Positions 6,399-14,670 of a stretch of 17,987 bases of DNA are shown here, one piece after another (within the stretch, counting starts at the first letter, position 1; the number at the start of each line of letters is the position of its first letter). A program made the position numbers and the translations under genes. The DNA comes from Planctomycetota bacterium. Its GTDB lineage: Bacteria; Planctomycetota; Phycisphaerae; Sedimentisphaerales; Anaerohalosphaeraceae. The notes beneath the pieces were generated by a model. It saw nothing but the letters and a program-made list of their open reading frames with translations, was not told the origin of the DNA and did not search any database. Where the stretch lies: assembly GCA_021160785.1 (NCBI GenBank), contig JAGHBX010000354.1:1-17987 (forward strand), in the 5' to 3' direction.

Positions 6399-8651
6399 CT
6401 ACTGCCCCACCCGCTTTATATACACCGCCGTTTCGGTGCCGATTCCGCTGGGCGTGGGCCAACTTTGATTCGAGGCGGCGACTTTCAGTCCTGTCTGCAC
6501 GACTTCCTTGCCCGTGGCGCAATCGAACCACCGAAAATCATATGTGCCCGCTTTGACGTTTCTCAGCCCGATCTTGCCGTCTGAATTCGGAGAATATGCG
6601 ATATAGCTTTTTCCCGGCCGAGCCAGGACATACTTTGTCGCTGCAAACGCCAACTCATCGTGCGGCGACATTGTGTCAAAATCCGTCGATTCGAAGAACC
6701 GAACCAGCCGCCCGCAATCGGCCAGATCGCTTTGCGGAGTGCTCGCAATGTCCATGTCCAGGACCATTACGTAGGCGCCGCCCATTGCGCACGCCCAGTT
6801 TCGAAGCCTCAACTCCTTACCCGTCCCGTTGTCGGCGCATTCGCTCATATTCAGGCTATACCGCCCCTTGGCTGCCGAATACGCCTTCACCATCCCCGCA
6901 TGAAGTTCCTCTGCTGTCCCGACGTTGTACTGAATTGCGAACTGATCGATATTTGCATCGTCGGCAAATTCTGCGAAATCCAATCCGTTGTTCTTATGCA
7001 CCGCAATCGCATGATCGTTGTCGTCCGCCGCGCGAATCACCGCCGCAATGCTGCTCACCCGCCGGGCGCTTAGCCGTTCTGCATACTCCTCGGCGACACA
7101 CCATATCAGATTCCTGTGATGCTCGAACCGATCCACCAACCCCCGCAAAAACACCTTTTCATCGGCGCCAACCACATCGCCCGTATTCCAGATCCGCGCA
7201 CTATCGTCATAGATAAAAAAGTAAATCACAATCTGCGCCTCATCCATCGCATCAAACCACTGCTCCCACTGATCCAGCAGCTTGGCATTAAGCCCTCTGG
7301 CAGGATCGTGCCCGACAAACGGGTTATGCGTTTTATCCCCGTCCCCGCCGTGCGACCGCACCGCCATAAGATAGATGCAGTTGGCCCCGGTCGGTTTCAA
7401 CTTCTCTATCAGTTGCATCTGATCGCCGTTGCGCGTTCCATCGGCATTGAGCTTGCCTCGATAGAGAAAGCCCTCCGGATCGCCCGGCCCGCACATAAAA
7501 AGCGCCCCATTCCCCTGTCGCTTGAGCCACCGCGGATTCTTCGGATCGACGATAATTTGCCCGCTATTCACCTGCGGCTTTTGCACGGCATCGCCAATTA
7601 GCTTGAGTGCTTCATTGACTTTAGCATGCCCCTTAATCTTGCTGTCGTTCCAGGAGACTATCAAATCAAGGCTCGGCATAACGACCATAGCCCGAATATC
7701 GCCGTGCCCGAAACACCCATACACGTCAGTCGCCGCGTCGGGCCAGTTTCGCGTGCCGTCGCGTCCGAGGCCGTTGATCCACCAGGCAAAACTGTAATTG
7801 CCGTTATGGTCGCACTGATTATTGCCGCCGCCGATTGAGCGCTGCCCCTTAATCATCTCGCCTTTTGCGCCTTTTGTCCGCGGTATTGAAATCGGCAGCG
7901 GTGTGCTTACCGCGGCGGCGGCAGTTTCAGCATCGATAAGCTGCTTGCCGTTCCACTTGCCCTTACGCAGATACAACAGCCCGAAACGCGCAAAGTCCCG
8001 CGGGGAAATCGCCAGCCGGCCGGGCCTGTCGCCGGTTCCAAAGGCCATAAATGTCGGCTTATCTTCACATCCCAACAGGTCCGTCAGCCCCGGGCTCAAT
8101 ACTTCGCTATCGACCTTCTCCCAACTCGTTCCATAGACCTTCACAAACAGGCTGTCAAACAGCAGCGCCATATTCCAGTCGCTGTAGTCAAACGCCCGCC
8201 CCGGCCGCTCCCGCACGCCGTAGCATGAAATCTGATTGCACAGATGACGCCATGTAATCTCACGATCTTTGTACCCGAGATTCTTATTGAGCCCTCTCAG
8301 CCTCGGCTCGACCTTGTAGACCGGTTCATCGATGCTCTTTATCTTTCCATCTTCGACCGCCTTGAGCAAAAAGTGGGTATAGAGCGGTTTTACCGCCGAG
8401 GCGACATCCTTTCGCCGGCTCGCATCGCCCCACGTATATACCATGTACCCATGCCGCACGACGCATCCGAACCCTCCCGAATACCTGCTCAGAGCATCGA
8501 GCTTCCGCACATCCAGCCCGACGGCATCAGGCTTTTTTACCACCCACTTCTCCTGCGGATAGACAGGCTTAATCCGGCCCGCATCCACAGTGGAAACACC
8601 CAGCCACGCACAAACCAGAACCGCCAATGACATGAATCTCACAAAGTACAT
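6399..8651 (-). CDS. Secreted fusion: serine hydrolase (beta-lactamase-like) with apiosidase-like glycoside hydrolase
   Basis: The protein has 750 residues. A signal peptide at about 1-24 is followed by a beta-lactamase / class C penicillin-binding fold at about 28-356. Its nucleophile motif is S85-A-V-K88 (SxxK), the second motif reads Y156-S-D158, and H316-G is at the KTG position. Residues about 366-650 form a TIM barrel of the apiosidase-like/DUF4038 type: DPKNPRWLKR start, GANCIYLMAV, then E521/E522 in WCVAEEYAE and E604 in LNMSEC as candidate acid/base and nucleophile. A C-terminal beta-sandwich of collagen-binding-like type closes the protein (about 660-750). The ATG at 8651 lies eight bases from GAGGAG; an in-frame TTG at 8657 is too close. 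It sits 22 bases after the alpha/beta hydrolase gene. The likely job is removing ester groups and cleaving the same glycan; this is inferred. Confidence 0.8.
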   Translation of the reverse strand: MYFVRFMSLAVLVCAWLGVSTVDAGRIKPVYPQEKWVVKKPDAVGLDVRKLDALSRYSGGFGCVVRHGYMVYTWGDASRRKDVASAVKPLYTHFLLKAVEDGKIKSIDEPVYKVEPRLRGLNKNLGYKDREITWRHLCNQISCYGVRERPGRAFDYSDWNMALLFDSLFVKVYGTSWEKVDSEVLSPGLTDLLGCEDKPTFMAFGTGDRPGRLAISPRDFARFGLLYLRKGKWNGKQLIDAETAAAAVSTPLPISIPRTKGAKGEMIKGQRSIGGGNNQCDHNGNYSFAWWINGLGRDGTRNWPDAATDVYGCFGHGDIRAMVVMPSLDLIVSWNDSKIKGHAKVNEALKLIGDAVQKPQVNSGQIIVDPKNPRWLKRQGNGALFMCGPGDPEGFLYRGKLNADGTRNGDQMQLIEKLKPTGANCIYLMAVRSHGGDGDKTHNPFVGHDPARGLNAKLLDQWEQWFDAMDEAQIVIYFFIYDDSARIWNTGDVVGADEKVFLRGLVDRFEHHRNLIWCVAEEYAERLSARRVSSIAAVIRAADDNDHAIAVHKNNGLDFAEFADDANIDQFAIQYNVGTAEELHAGMVKAYSAAKGRYSLNMSECADNGTGKELRLRNWACAMGGAYVMVLDMDIASTPQSDLADCGRLVRFFESTDFDTMSPHDELAFAATKYVLARPGKSYIAYSPNSDGKIGLRNVKAGTYDFRWFDCATGKEVVQTGLKVAASNQSWPTPSGIGTETAVYIKRVGQ

Positions 8652-8673
8652 TTCCAATTCTCCTCAATATTAT

Positions 8674-9567
8674 TCAATCAAGACCACCCTTCGAGTTCCT
8701 CAAAAGAAGATGCTTCTCGAACCACGCCACCCAGGCCTTGTTCGCTCGACTGGCGTCGGCACCCCGAAAACCGTGACTGGCGCCCTCGATCACAAGCAGC
8801 TCCGATTCGACACCTTTGGCCTTTAGTGCCCCGCACATCTTCTCGCTGTGCCAGAGGGGGACCAGGGTATCTTTGTCACCGTGAATCATCATTGCAGGCG
8901 GATCATCGTCGCTGGCATGAAGTAAGGGCGACACGTCATTGGCATCATCAGGATCGAATCGCAGCGCCGGAAAGTTTTTTCGGTAAGGGCTCGTCGGCTT
9001 GACATATGGACGCAAATCCGTTGGAGGAAAATACGCAACCACCGCCGCCACCCGGTCGCTTACCCGCAACACTTTGTCTTTCGAATCCGGATCGCCCTCG
9101 TCGGACATCGTCCCCAATACCAGCGAGAGATGCCCGCCGGCGCTGAAACCGCACACCCCCAGCCGCTCCGGATCAACGCCATAGTCATCGGCATTGAGTC
9201 GCACGAACCGTACACTTCGCCGAACATCTTCCACAATCTCGGGAACAACATACTTTGGGCTGCTTCCGTGCCGGACAGCAAACACCGTAAAACCTTTATC
9301 CAGCAGCGGCTTGAACATGCCCATCGCTTGTCGCGGAGGCGCCCATATAGAGAACCAACCGCCGCTAACCATAAAAAGCACGCCCACACCGTTGCCCTGC
9401 TCGGGCTGATACACATCCATCGTCAGCGCCATGCCATGCTTGTGACCGTAAACCACATCCGGCTCAATCCGCACATCATCCTGTGCATATAGTGGAGCTA
9501 AAGCAACAGACACTATCAATAAGATGGCTTTCAGAACCAGTCGTTTCCTGTCAACACGCTGTACCAT
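8674..9567 (-). CDS. Secreted alpha/beta hydrolase (esterase-like)
   Basis: The protein has 297 residues with a signal peptide ending near residue 29 (APLYAQ). The fold shows the oxyanion segment VSGGWF (67-72, a variant of HGG), the nucleophile elbow G140-F-S142-A-G-G, a catalytic Asp in GDKDTLVP (D233, possibly D231) and the catalytic His in GASHGF (H265). The length and motif order fit the BD-FAE/carboxylesterase group, which often removes acetyl or feruloyl groups from polysaccharides. The gene is first in the minus-strand run, and AAAGGG lies seven bases before the ATG. A promoter candidate lies about 50 bases upstream. Exact substrate is unknown; de-acetylation of the glycan attacked by the neighbouring enzymes is the natural guess. 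Confidence 0.85.
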   Translation of the reverse strand: MVQRVDRKRLVLKAILLIVSVALAPLYAQDDVRIEPDVVYGHKHGMALTMDVYQPEQGNGVGVLFMVSGGWFSIWAPPRQAMGMFKPLLDKGFTVFAVRHGSSPKYVVPEIVEDVRRSVRFVRLNADDYGVDPERLGVCGFSAGGHLSLVLGTMSDEGDPDSKDKVLRVSDRVAAVVAYFPPTDLRPYVKPTSPYRKNFPALRFDPDDANDVSPLLHASDDDPPAMMIHGDKDTLVPLWHSEKMCGALKAKGVESELLVIEGASHGFRGADASRANKAWVAWFEKHLLLRNSKGGLD

Positions 9568-9615
9568 ATCGTCGCCCTTTCAATTCGTCACCATTTCCTG
9601 TATCTGACATTTGAC

Positions 9616-9644
9616 ATTTTACTTCATATAGGCTGTTCTTGCAA
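9616..9644 (-). promoter_or_regulatory. Candidate promoter for the minus-strand five-gene run
   Basis: On the minus strand TTGCAA (9639-9644) and TAAAAT (9616-9621) are 17 bases apart. They match the sigma70 consensus at four and five of six positions. Transcription would begin near 9609, about 42 bases before the ATG of the alpha/beta hydrolase. Confidence 0.5.
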
Positions 9645-9690
9645 GCTTTGATACGGGATTTTGCTGTACTCAAGAGGGGGGTAATGGCTG

Positions 9691-9719
9691 TTGCTTTTGG
9701 CTAAGGCGTTTGATACAAT
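9691..9719 (+). promoter_or_regulatory. Candidate extended -10 promoter for the plus-strand genes
   Basis: TTGCTT (9691-9696) and TACAAT (9714-9719) are 17 bases apart. The -10 box is preceded by TGA, giving an extended TGnTACAAT. A start near 9726 would give a leader of about 65 bases. It lies back to back with the minus-strand promoter, with 46 bases between the two -35 boxes. Confidence 0.5.
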
Positions 9720-9745
9720 TGTTTTCCATGTCGTAAGCAGCGTGA

Positions 9746-9755
9746 TATCCGGATA
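9746..9755. promoter_or_regulatory. Perfect 10-bp palindrome in the leader (possible operator)
   Basis: TATCCGGATA is a perfect palindrome with a central CG. It lies about 20 bases after the predicted plus-strand transcription start. LacI-type operators share that symmetry style, but no regulator gene is in the window, and a 10-bp palindrome can occur by chance. Confidence 0.2.
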
Positions 9756-9790
9756 CAAAGCCGCAAAATAAGCAAATTGGAGAGAATGGG

Positions 9791-12700
9791 ATGCAGAAGC
9801 CGTATATCAAGTGCAAATCAGTGCTGGGGATGTTCTTCGTATTGTCGGCGGTTGTGTTGGGTGTGGGAGGCCTGGTCAGGCCGCTGACTGAAGAGCAGGC
9901 CCGGGAGTACCAATTAGATACGGCTTTCTACAAGAAATGCACAATGGTGCAGGACATTCACACGCGCGAGCAGTTCAAATCGTACGATGCCGGCCTGGCG
10001 AAGCTTTGCGAAGATGTGCTGGGCGATTCGAAATGGCGTTTTGTTTCGCCTCGCAAACGCGCGGGAACGGGACATCTGAAAAGATTCGACCCGGCCGCGG
10101 CGCCGAAGGTTGAAAAACCCGAGCATATCAAGCAGGCCGCCAACGATTACTACGATAAGTACTGGAAAGACTACTGGCTGCGGCTCTACGACAAATATGG
10201 CGTGCAGGTCCCGACGGCAAAAGGCAGCAGGCCTGTACAGGACAAGGATCTCAGCGTACAACTTGCCGAAAATCCGCCCATGGAGGTGATATCAAAGGAG
10301 CCTCCGCCGCCTGCGTCTGTTACTGACAACTTCGATATCCGTAAAGGATTCACACTCATCAAAACACTCGACGAGTTTCGCGCTGCGATCAAAAAGGACA
10401 ACAAGAAAATCCGCATGAAGCCTGGCGTCTACCGCGCAGAAAAAATCGATCCGCCTGTGAACGGTCAGGAGCATATCTTCGCGGTCAACGGCTCGAACAA
10501 CTATTTCGACCTGCGCGGCGTCGTCTTTGAGACACCGGTTTCGGTACAGGGCAAGCTGTCCGGCAGGGCGCACGTCGCCGATACATGGCATATCAACGGA
10601 GCGGGCAATACCTTCGAGGGCGGCTACTTCCGCAATGTCATCGACAAACCGTACCCCCACTACAGGGTCACCGAAAACGAATTCGAGATTTGCAACGACG
10701 GCAACACGTTCCTGAACTGCACGTTTGTCATCAAGGGCTCGGTCCCCTACGGTTATACCGATTATTACGGCAAGGGCGGCCCCAGCTTCGGGCGGCTCAA
10801 TAAGCATTCCTTCATGTCCATCAATCACGCCGGCAACACCAGACTCATTGGCTGCAAGGTCTATATGAAGACGTTCGGCCACTGTGTCCATTTCCACGGA
10901 GCCGACGGCGTGTTGATTAAGGGGTGCTATTTCACCGGTACGCTGCGCCCGACCAACGATATCTACAAGGAGAAAGTCGGCAGGGCCAAAGAGTACGACT
11001 TCAACGTCATGTACCGCGGCAAGCGACCCATCCCGCGTGACCAGATGATCCCGCTGACCGAAGACGGTGTACGCTCCTATGGCGGCGACAAGAACATCAC
11101 CGTGATCGACACGACCGTCGAACGGCTGCGAGGCTGCTTCCAACTGCTGTGCGACGGGGATGTGACGTTGGACAACGTTACGGTGCTGGAAGCGGGCGAT
11201 TTCAGTTACGATCTCAGTTCCGGTGACAAGGGCAAGGTCGTCATGAAGAATTGCCGCGGCGATATCGCCTATAACCCGCTGTTCAACCTCACCCGCGGCC
11301 CGACTCCGAAGAATGCCTTCTACGAAGTTACGATTCTAAGTCCCCCAGACGGCGTCAAGCCCACGGAGCGAACGAGCCTCGGCACGATCTGCGGTGACAA
11401 CTGCACGTTCATTTTCCACGACGGAACTACCGGGGCGCTTCCTGCAGAAGCCAATCGCCTAAGTTGCGGCGGCAAGAGGGGGCTGACCAACTCGACCGTT
11501 ACCAATTACACAACGGCTAAGTTAATCCTGGACGAGCGGGTGCGCAACTGCACGATCAAATCCGTCGGTCCGGTCCAGGACAATGGAAGAGAAAATACCA
11601 TCATCAAGATCGCACCTGAGAGGAAAGCATTGCATCCGACTGTCACAGATGATAATGGCGCTGCTGACAACCTGCTTGCCAATTCTTCTTTCAATAGCGG
11701 TCAAAAAGCGCCTGATGGTTGGAAATTCCGTGCATGGAAGGATACTCAGAAGAATGCGCAATGGGGCGTTGAACCATCGGGCAGGACCGGTCGCTGCGCG
11801 ACTATCCGCTCGACAAATGAAAAGGGCGCAGACGCCGCCTGGACAGCGATAGTCACGGTCAAGCCCAACACCTTTTACCGTCTCTCCGGCTGGATCAAGA
11901 CCAAAGACGTTCGAGGCGCCAAAGGAGCCCTTCTCAATATTCAGAATATGCAGCATGTGAAAACCCGGGCGATAAGCGGAACCCGCGACTGGACACAGGT
12001 ATCTACTGTTTTCAGGACGGCTGACAATCCGACCCAACTCGAGATCAACTGCCTGTTTGGCGGTTGGGGCGAGTCGACCGGCCAGGCATGGTATGACGAT
12101 GTTGCACTCGAACCTGCCGACGATTTGATGTCGCTTCACGCAGTGGTAACTATAGATGCCGACACCGAAGCAGAGCGTTATAGTCCGCTGATCTTTGGCG
12201 GATTTATCGAACATTTTCACCGTCAGGTCTATGGCGGGCTGTTCGAGCCCGGCTCGCCTCTTTCCGACAAGAGAGGGTTTCGCAAGGATGTCATCGAAGC
12301 GTTGAAAGAGTTGAAAATCTCCGTCGTACGCTGGCCGGGGGGATGCTTTGCCAGCGGCTATCATTGGACCGACGGCGTCGGGCCCGACCGTAAGCCAACC
12401 CGTGATCCCGTCTGGGGCGTCGAGGACTCCAACAAGTTCGGCACGGACGAGTTCGTCCAATGGTGCCGGCTCATCGGCAGTGAACCGTTTATCTGCACAA
12501 ATGCCGGCAACGGAACGCCCGAGGAAATGGCTGCCTGGGTCCAATACTGCAACGGCGTCGAAGGCCGATATGCCGAAATACGCGCAGCCAATGGCTGCGA
12601 CAAACCATTGAATGTTCGGTACTGGAGCATCGGCAATGAGAACTGGGGTGGTCACGAAATCGGCTCGAAAACACCGGCACAATGGGGTCCGCTCGTAGAC

Positions 12701-13633
12701 AAGTCGGCTGGATTGATGCTGACTGCCGATCCGAAACTCACACTTCTGGCAGCTGCCACGTCCAATCGAAAATGGACCCTGCCGCTGCTAAAGGCCGCCG
12801 GAGATCATCTCGACTATGTATGCATACATCAGTACTGGTTGGGTAATTGGCAAAAGAACGCAACGCCGGACTACCTTTCCTGCATCATGCTGTCGGAAGG
12901 ACCCGAGCAGACGATCAAACGTGTGATAGATATCCTCGCCGAAGCCGGATACCGCGGGCGGATCAAGATCGCATTCGACGAGTGGAACCTTCGTGGGTGG
13001 CATCACCCGGGCTTTCCGCGTAAAACGGTTGACAGCCATGACGATCCGAAAGCGATTGAGCTGATTGAGGCAAGGGATAAGAACGCGATTGCGTCTCAGT
13101 ACACGATGGCCGATGCGCTGTTCTCGGCTTCGTTTCTAAACGCCTGTCTTCGTCACGCAGACGATGTCGGCATGGCGAATATCGCCCCGATCGTAAACAC
13201 GCGGGGACCGCTGTATGTTCACCCCAGGGGCATCGTTAAACGCACGACATTTCATGTGCTGGCGATGTACGCCAACCTGCTGGGCAGCCGTGTGGTCAAC
13301 TCCACGATCGAGGCGGGAATGGTCGCACACGGTAACAGGTTGATTCCGGTGGCGGATTCAATTGTGACCATCGACGAGGCGGGCACGATCCGGTCGATTG
13401 CTCTTGTGAACCGTCACCCGTCCAAAGTCGTGGACTGTACAGTGCTGTTGAAGGACACTTTGCTAAACGGAACGTTCGAGGCAGCCGTGCTCGCCGGCGA
13501 CTCGCCCGATGCTTACAATGATATCGCAAATCCAAATCGTGTAGTCTGCGAGTCGAAGCAATTGACGTTCCAAAAGAACGTTGTCAAGCTGCCGCCCCAT
13601 TCGTTGACGGTAGTGAAAATACCGGTGAAATGA
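9791..13633 (+). CDS. Secreted trimodular protein: beta-helix + CBM + GH51 alpha-L-arabinofuranosidase
   Basis: The protein has 1280 residues, about twice the usual GH51 length. After a signal sequence (about 1-28) comes a polar region (30-185) that I do not recognise. Residues about 187-615 form a right-handed parallel beta-helix, opening with TLDEFRAAIKKDN and KPGVYRAEKI, then repeated N-x-F/I-G/C-C-x-F rungs; this fold is shared by many polysaccharide lyases. Residues about 628-776 (NSSFNSG.. to ..WYDDVALEPA) are a CBM4/9-like carbohydrate-binding beta-sandwich. Residues about 785-1280 are GH51: GGFIEHFHRQVYGGLFEPG, VRWPGGCFASGYHW, acid/base E950 in GNENWGG and nucleophile E1064 in FDEWN. 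Both catalytic residues are present, so removal of arabinofuranosyl side chains is likely. GGAGAG lies six bases before the ATG. It heads the plus-strand unit. The catalytic nature of the beta-helix is uncertain. Confidence 0.88.
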   Translation: MQKPYIKCKSVLGMFFVLSAVVLGVGGLVRPLTEEQAREYQLDTAFYKKCTMVQDIHTREQFKSYDAGLAKLCEDVLGDSKWRFVSPRKRAGTGHLKRFDPAAAPKVEKPEHIKQAANDYYDKYWKDYWLRLYDKYGVQVPTAKGSRPVQDKDLSVQLAENPPMEVISKEPPPPASVTDNFDIRKGFTLIKTLDEFRAAIKKDNKKIRMKPGVYRAEKIDPPVNGQEHIFAVNGSNNYFDLRGVVFETPVSVQGKLSGRAHVADTWHINGAGNTFEGGYFRNVIDKPYPHYRVTENEFEICNDGNTFLNCTFVIKGSVPYGYTDYYGKGGPSFGRLNKHSFMSINHAGNTRLIGCKVYMKTFGHCVHFHGADGVLIKGCYFTGTLRPTNDIYKEKVGRAKEYDFNVMYRGKRPIPRDQMIPLTEDGVRSYGGDKNITVIDTTVERLRGCFQLLCDGDVTLDNVTVLEAGDFSYDLSSGDKGKVVMKNCRGDIAYNPLFNLTRGPTPKNAFYEVTILSPPDGVKPTERTSLGTICGDNCTFIFHDGTTGALPAEANRLSCGGKRGLTNSTVTNYTTAKLILDERVRNCTIKSVGPVQDNGRENTIIKIAPERKALHPTVTDDNGAADNLLANSSFNSGQKAPDGWKFRAWKDTQKNAQWGVEPSGRTGRCATIRSTNEKGADAAWTAIVTVKPNTFYRLSGWIKTKDVRGAKGALLNIQNMQHVKTRAISGTRDWTQVSTVFRTADNPTQLEINCLFGGWGESTGQAWYDDVALEPADDLMSLHAVVTIDADTEAERYSPLIFGGFIEHFHRQVYGGLFEPGSPLSDKRGFRKDVIEALKELKISVVRWPGGCFASGYHWTDGVGPDRKPTRDPVWGVEDSNKFGTDEFVQWCRLIGSEPFICTNAGNGTPEEMAAWVQYCNGVEGRYAEIRAANGCDKPLNVRYWSIGNENWGGHEIGSKTPAQWGPLVDKSAGLMLTADPKLTLLAAATSNRKWTLPLLKAAGDHLDYVCIHQYWLGNWQKNATPDYLSCIMLSEGPEQTIKRVIDILAEAGYRGRIKIAFDEWNLRGWHHPGFPRKTVDSHDDPKAIELIEARDKNAIASQYTMADALFSASFLNACLRHADDVGMANIAPIVNTRGPLYVHPRGIVKRTTFHVLAMYANLLGSRVVNSTIEAGMVAHGNRLIPVADSIVTIDEAGTIRSIALVNRHPSKVVDCTVLLKDTLLNGTFEAAVLAGDSPDAYNDIANPNRVVCESKQLTFQKNVVKLPPHSLTVVKIPVK

Positions 13634-13672
13634 ATGCAACGAATTAAGAAAACTTAGGTTAAGGAGCATGAT

Positions 13673-14605
13673 ATGAACTGTCGCGCTATTGTGAGTCTGC
13701 TGGTTGTGGGTGCGTGTGCTTTGAGTGTGGGGATCGGCGTTGTCGGTGCGGGCAAAGCCGTGGAAGATGGATCGGAGATCAAGGCTGTTGTCAAGGATAA
13801 CAAGGTTGTTGTTACTGTGGCCGGCAAGCTCTTTACGTGTTATAAATTCGGCGCCGAACAGAAGTATCCGTATTTCTGGCCGGTCAACGGGCCTGTTTCG
13901 GGCAAGTCTATTACCACTGAGACGTCGCAGCCTTATCCGCATCATCATTCGCTCTTCTTCGGATGCGACAGGGTTAACGGCGGCAACTACTGGCAGGATG
14001 TTAATGAGCGGGGGCAGATCGTTTCGCAGGGGCCCAAACTCGTCAAGTCCTCCGGCGACAGCGTGGTGTTTACCGATACCTGCCTCTGGCGACAGCCCGG
14101 CAAGGAACCCATCATCCGCGACACTCGCCGGATTACCATCACCGCCCCGGACGCGACGGTGCGAATCATCGACTTTGCGGTTACGTTGGAGCCTCTGGTG
14201 GACATTGTAATTCTAAAGAACAATCACTCGCTGTTCTCGGCGAGGGTTGTGTCCGAGCTAAGCGTCAAATCCGGCGGAACACTGATCAACGCCCAGGGCC
14301 TGACGGGAGAGAAGGGCACATGGGGCGTCGCCTCGCCGTGGTGCGACTATTCCGGCACGCGAGATGATGTTACCGAAGGTATCGCGATCATGCAGCATCC
14401 GGCCAATCGCTGGTATCCGGCGAAATGGTTTACGCGCGATTACGGTTTCTTTTCACCGACCCCGATGTACTGGCTCGAAGGCAACCGGCTTAACATTGCC
14501 AAAGGCGAAAAGCTGACATTAAACTACCGCGTAGTAGTCCACGCCGGCAATGTGAAAGAGGCCGACATAAAGGGCGCTTTCGAGCCCTACAGAAAAACAA
14601 AATAG
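13673..14605 (+). CDS. DUF6807 (PmoA-family) secreted protein
   Basis: The protein has 310 residues with an N-terminal hydrophobic signal (about 1-26). The remainder is all-beta, with the conserved block QPYPHHHSLFFGCDRVNGGNYW split over residues 86-107 (three His at 90-92) and later HSLFSAR, WCDYSG, GIAIMQHPAN, WF.RDYG and LNYRVVVHAG. These are the marks of the DUF6807 family, named PmoA after a gene near methane monooxygenase but unrelated to its enzyme. The biochemical function is unknown; the histidine cluster might bind metal. These proteins often sit in carbohydrate loci of Planctomycetota, Verrucomicrobiota and Bacteroidota. AAGGAG lies upstream of the ATG, and the gene follows the GH51 fusion after 39 bases, so co-transcription is likely. 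Confidence 0.85.
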   Translation: MNCRAIVSLLVVGACALSVGIGVVGAGKAVEDGSEIKAVVKDNKVVVTVAGKLFTCYKFGAEQKYPYFWPVNGPVSGKSITTETSQPYPHHHSLFFGCDRVNGGNYWQDVNERGQIVSQGPKLVKSSGDSVVFTDTCLWRQPGKEPIIRDTRRITITAPDATVRIIDFAVTLEPLVDIVILKNNHSLFSARVVSELSVKSGGTLINAQGLTGEKGTWGVASPWCDYSGTRDDVTEGIAIMQHPANRWYPAKWFTRDYGFFSPTPMYWLEGNRLNIAKGEKLTLNYRVVVHAGNVKEADIKGAFEPYRKTK

Positions 14606-14670
14606 CCCGCGCCCGACAGACATGGGCTGGGAGATAATACCGGGAACATTAATTAAGGAGAAGTCGAAAA

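Noticed and set aside
10292..11143. 283-residue minus-strand frame inside the beta-helix region
   Set aside because: It is a mirror of the GH51 fusion gene, which is supported by domains, start and ribosome site; there is no ribosome site or family motif on the opposite strand.
11522..12682. 386-residue minus-strand frame opposite the CBM/GH51 region
   Set aside because: It is a long antisense frame caused by GC-rich codon use; no motifs, no signal peptide, and it overlaps the GH51 active-site region completely.
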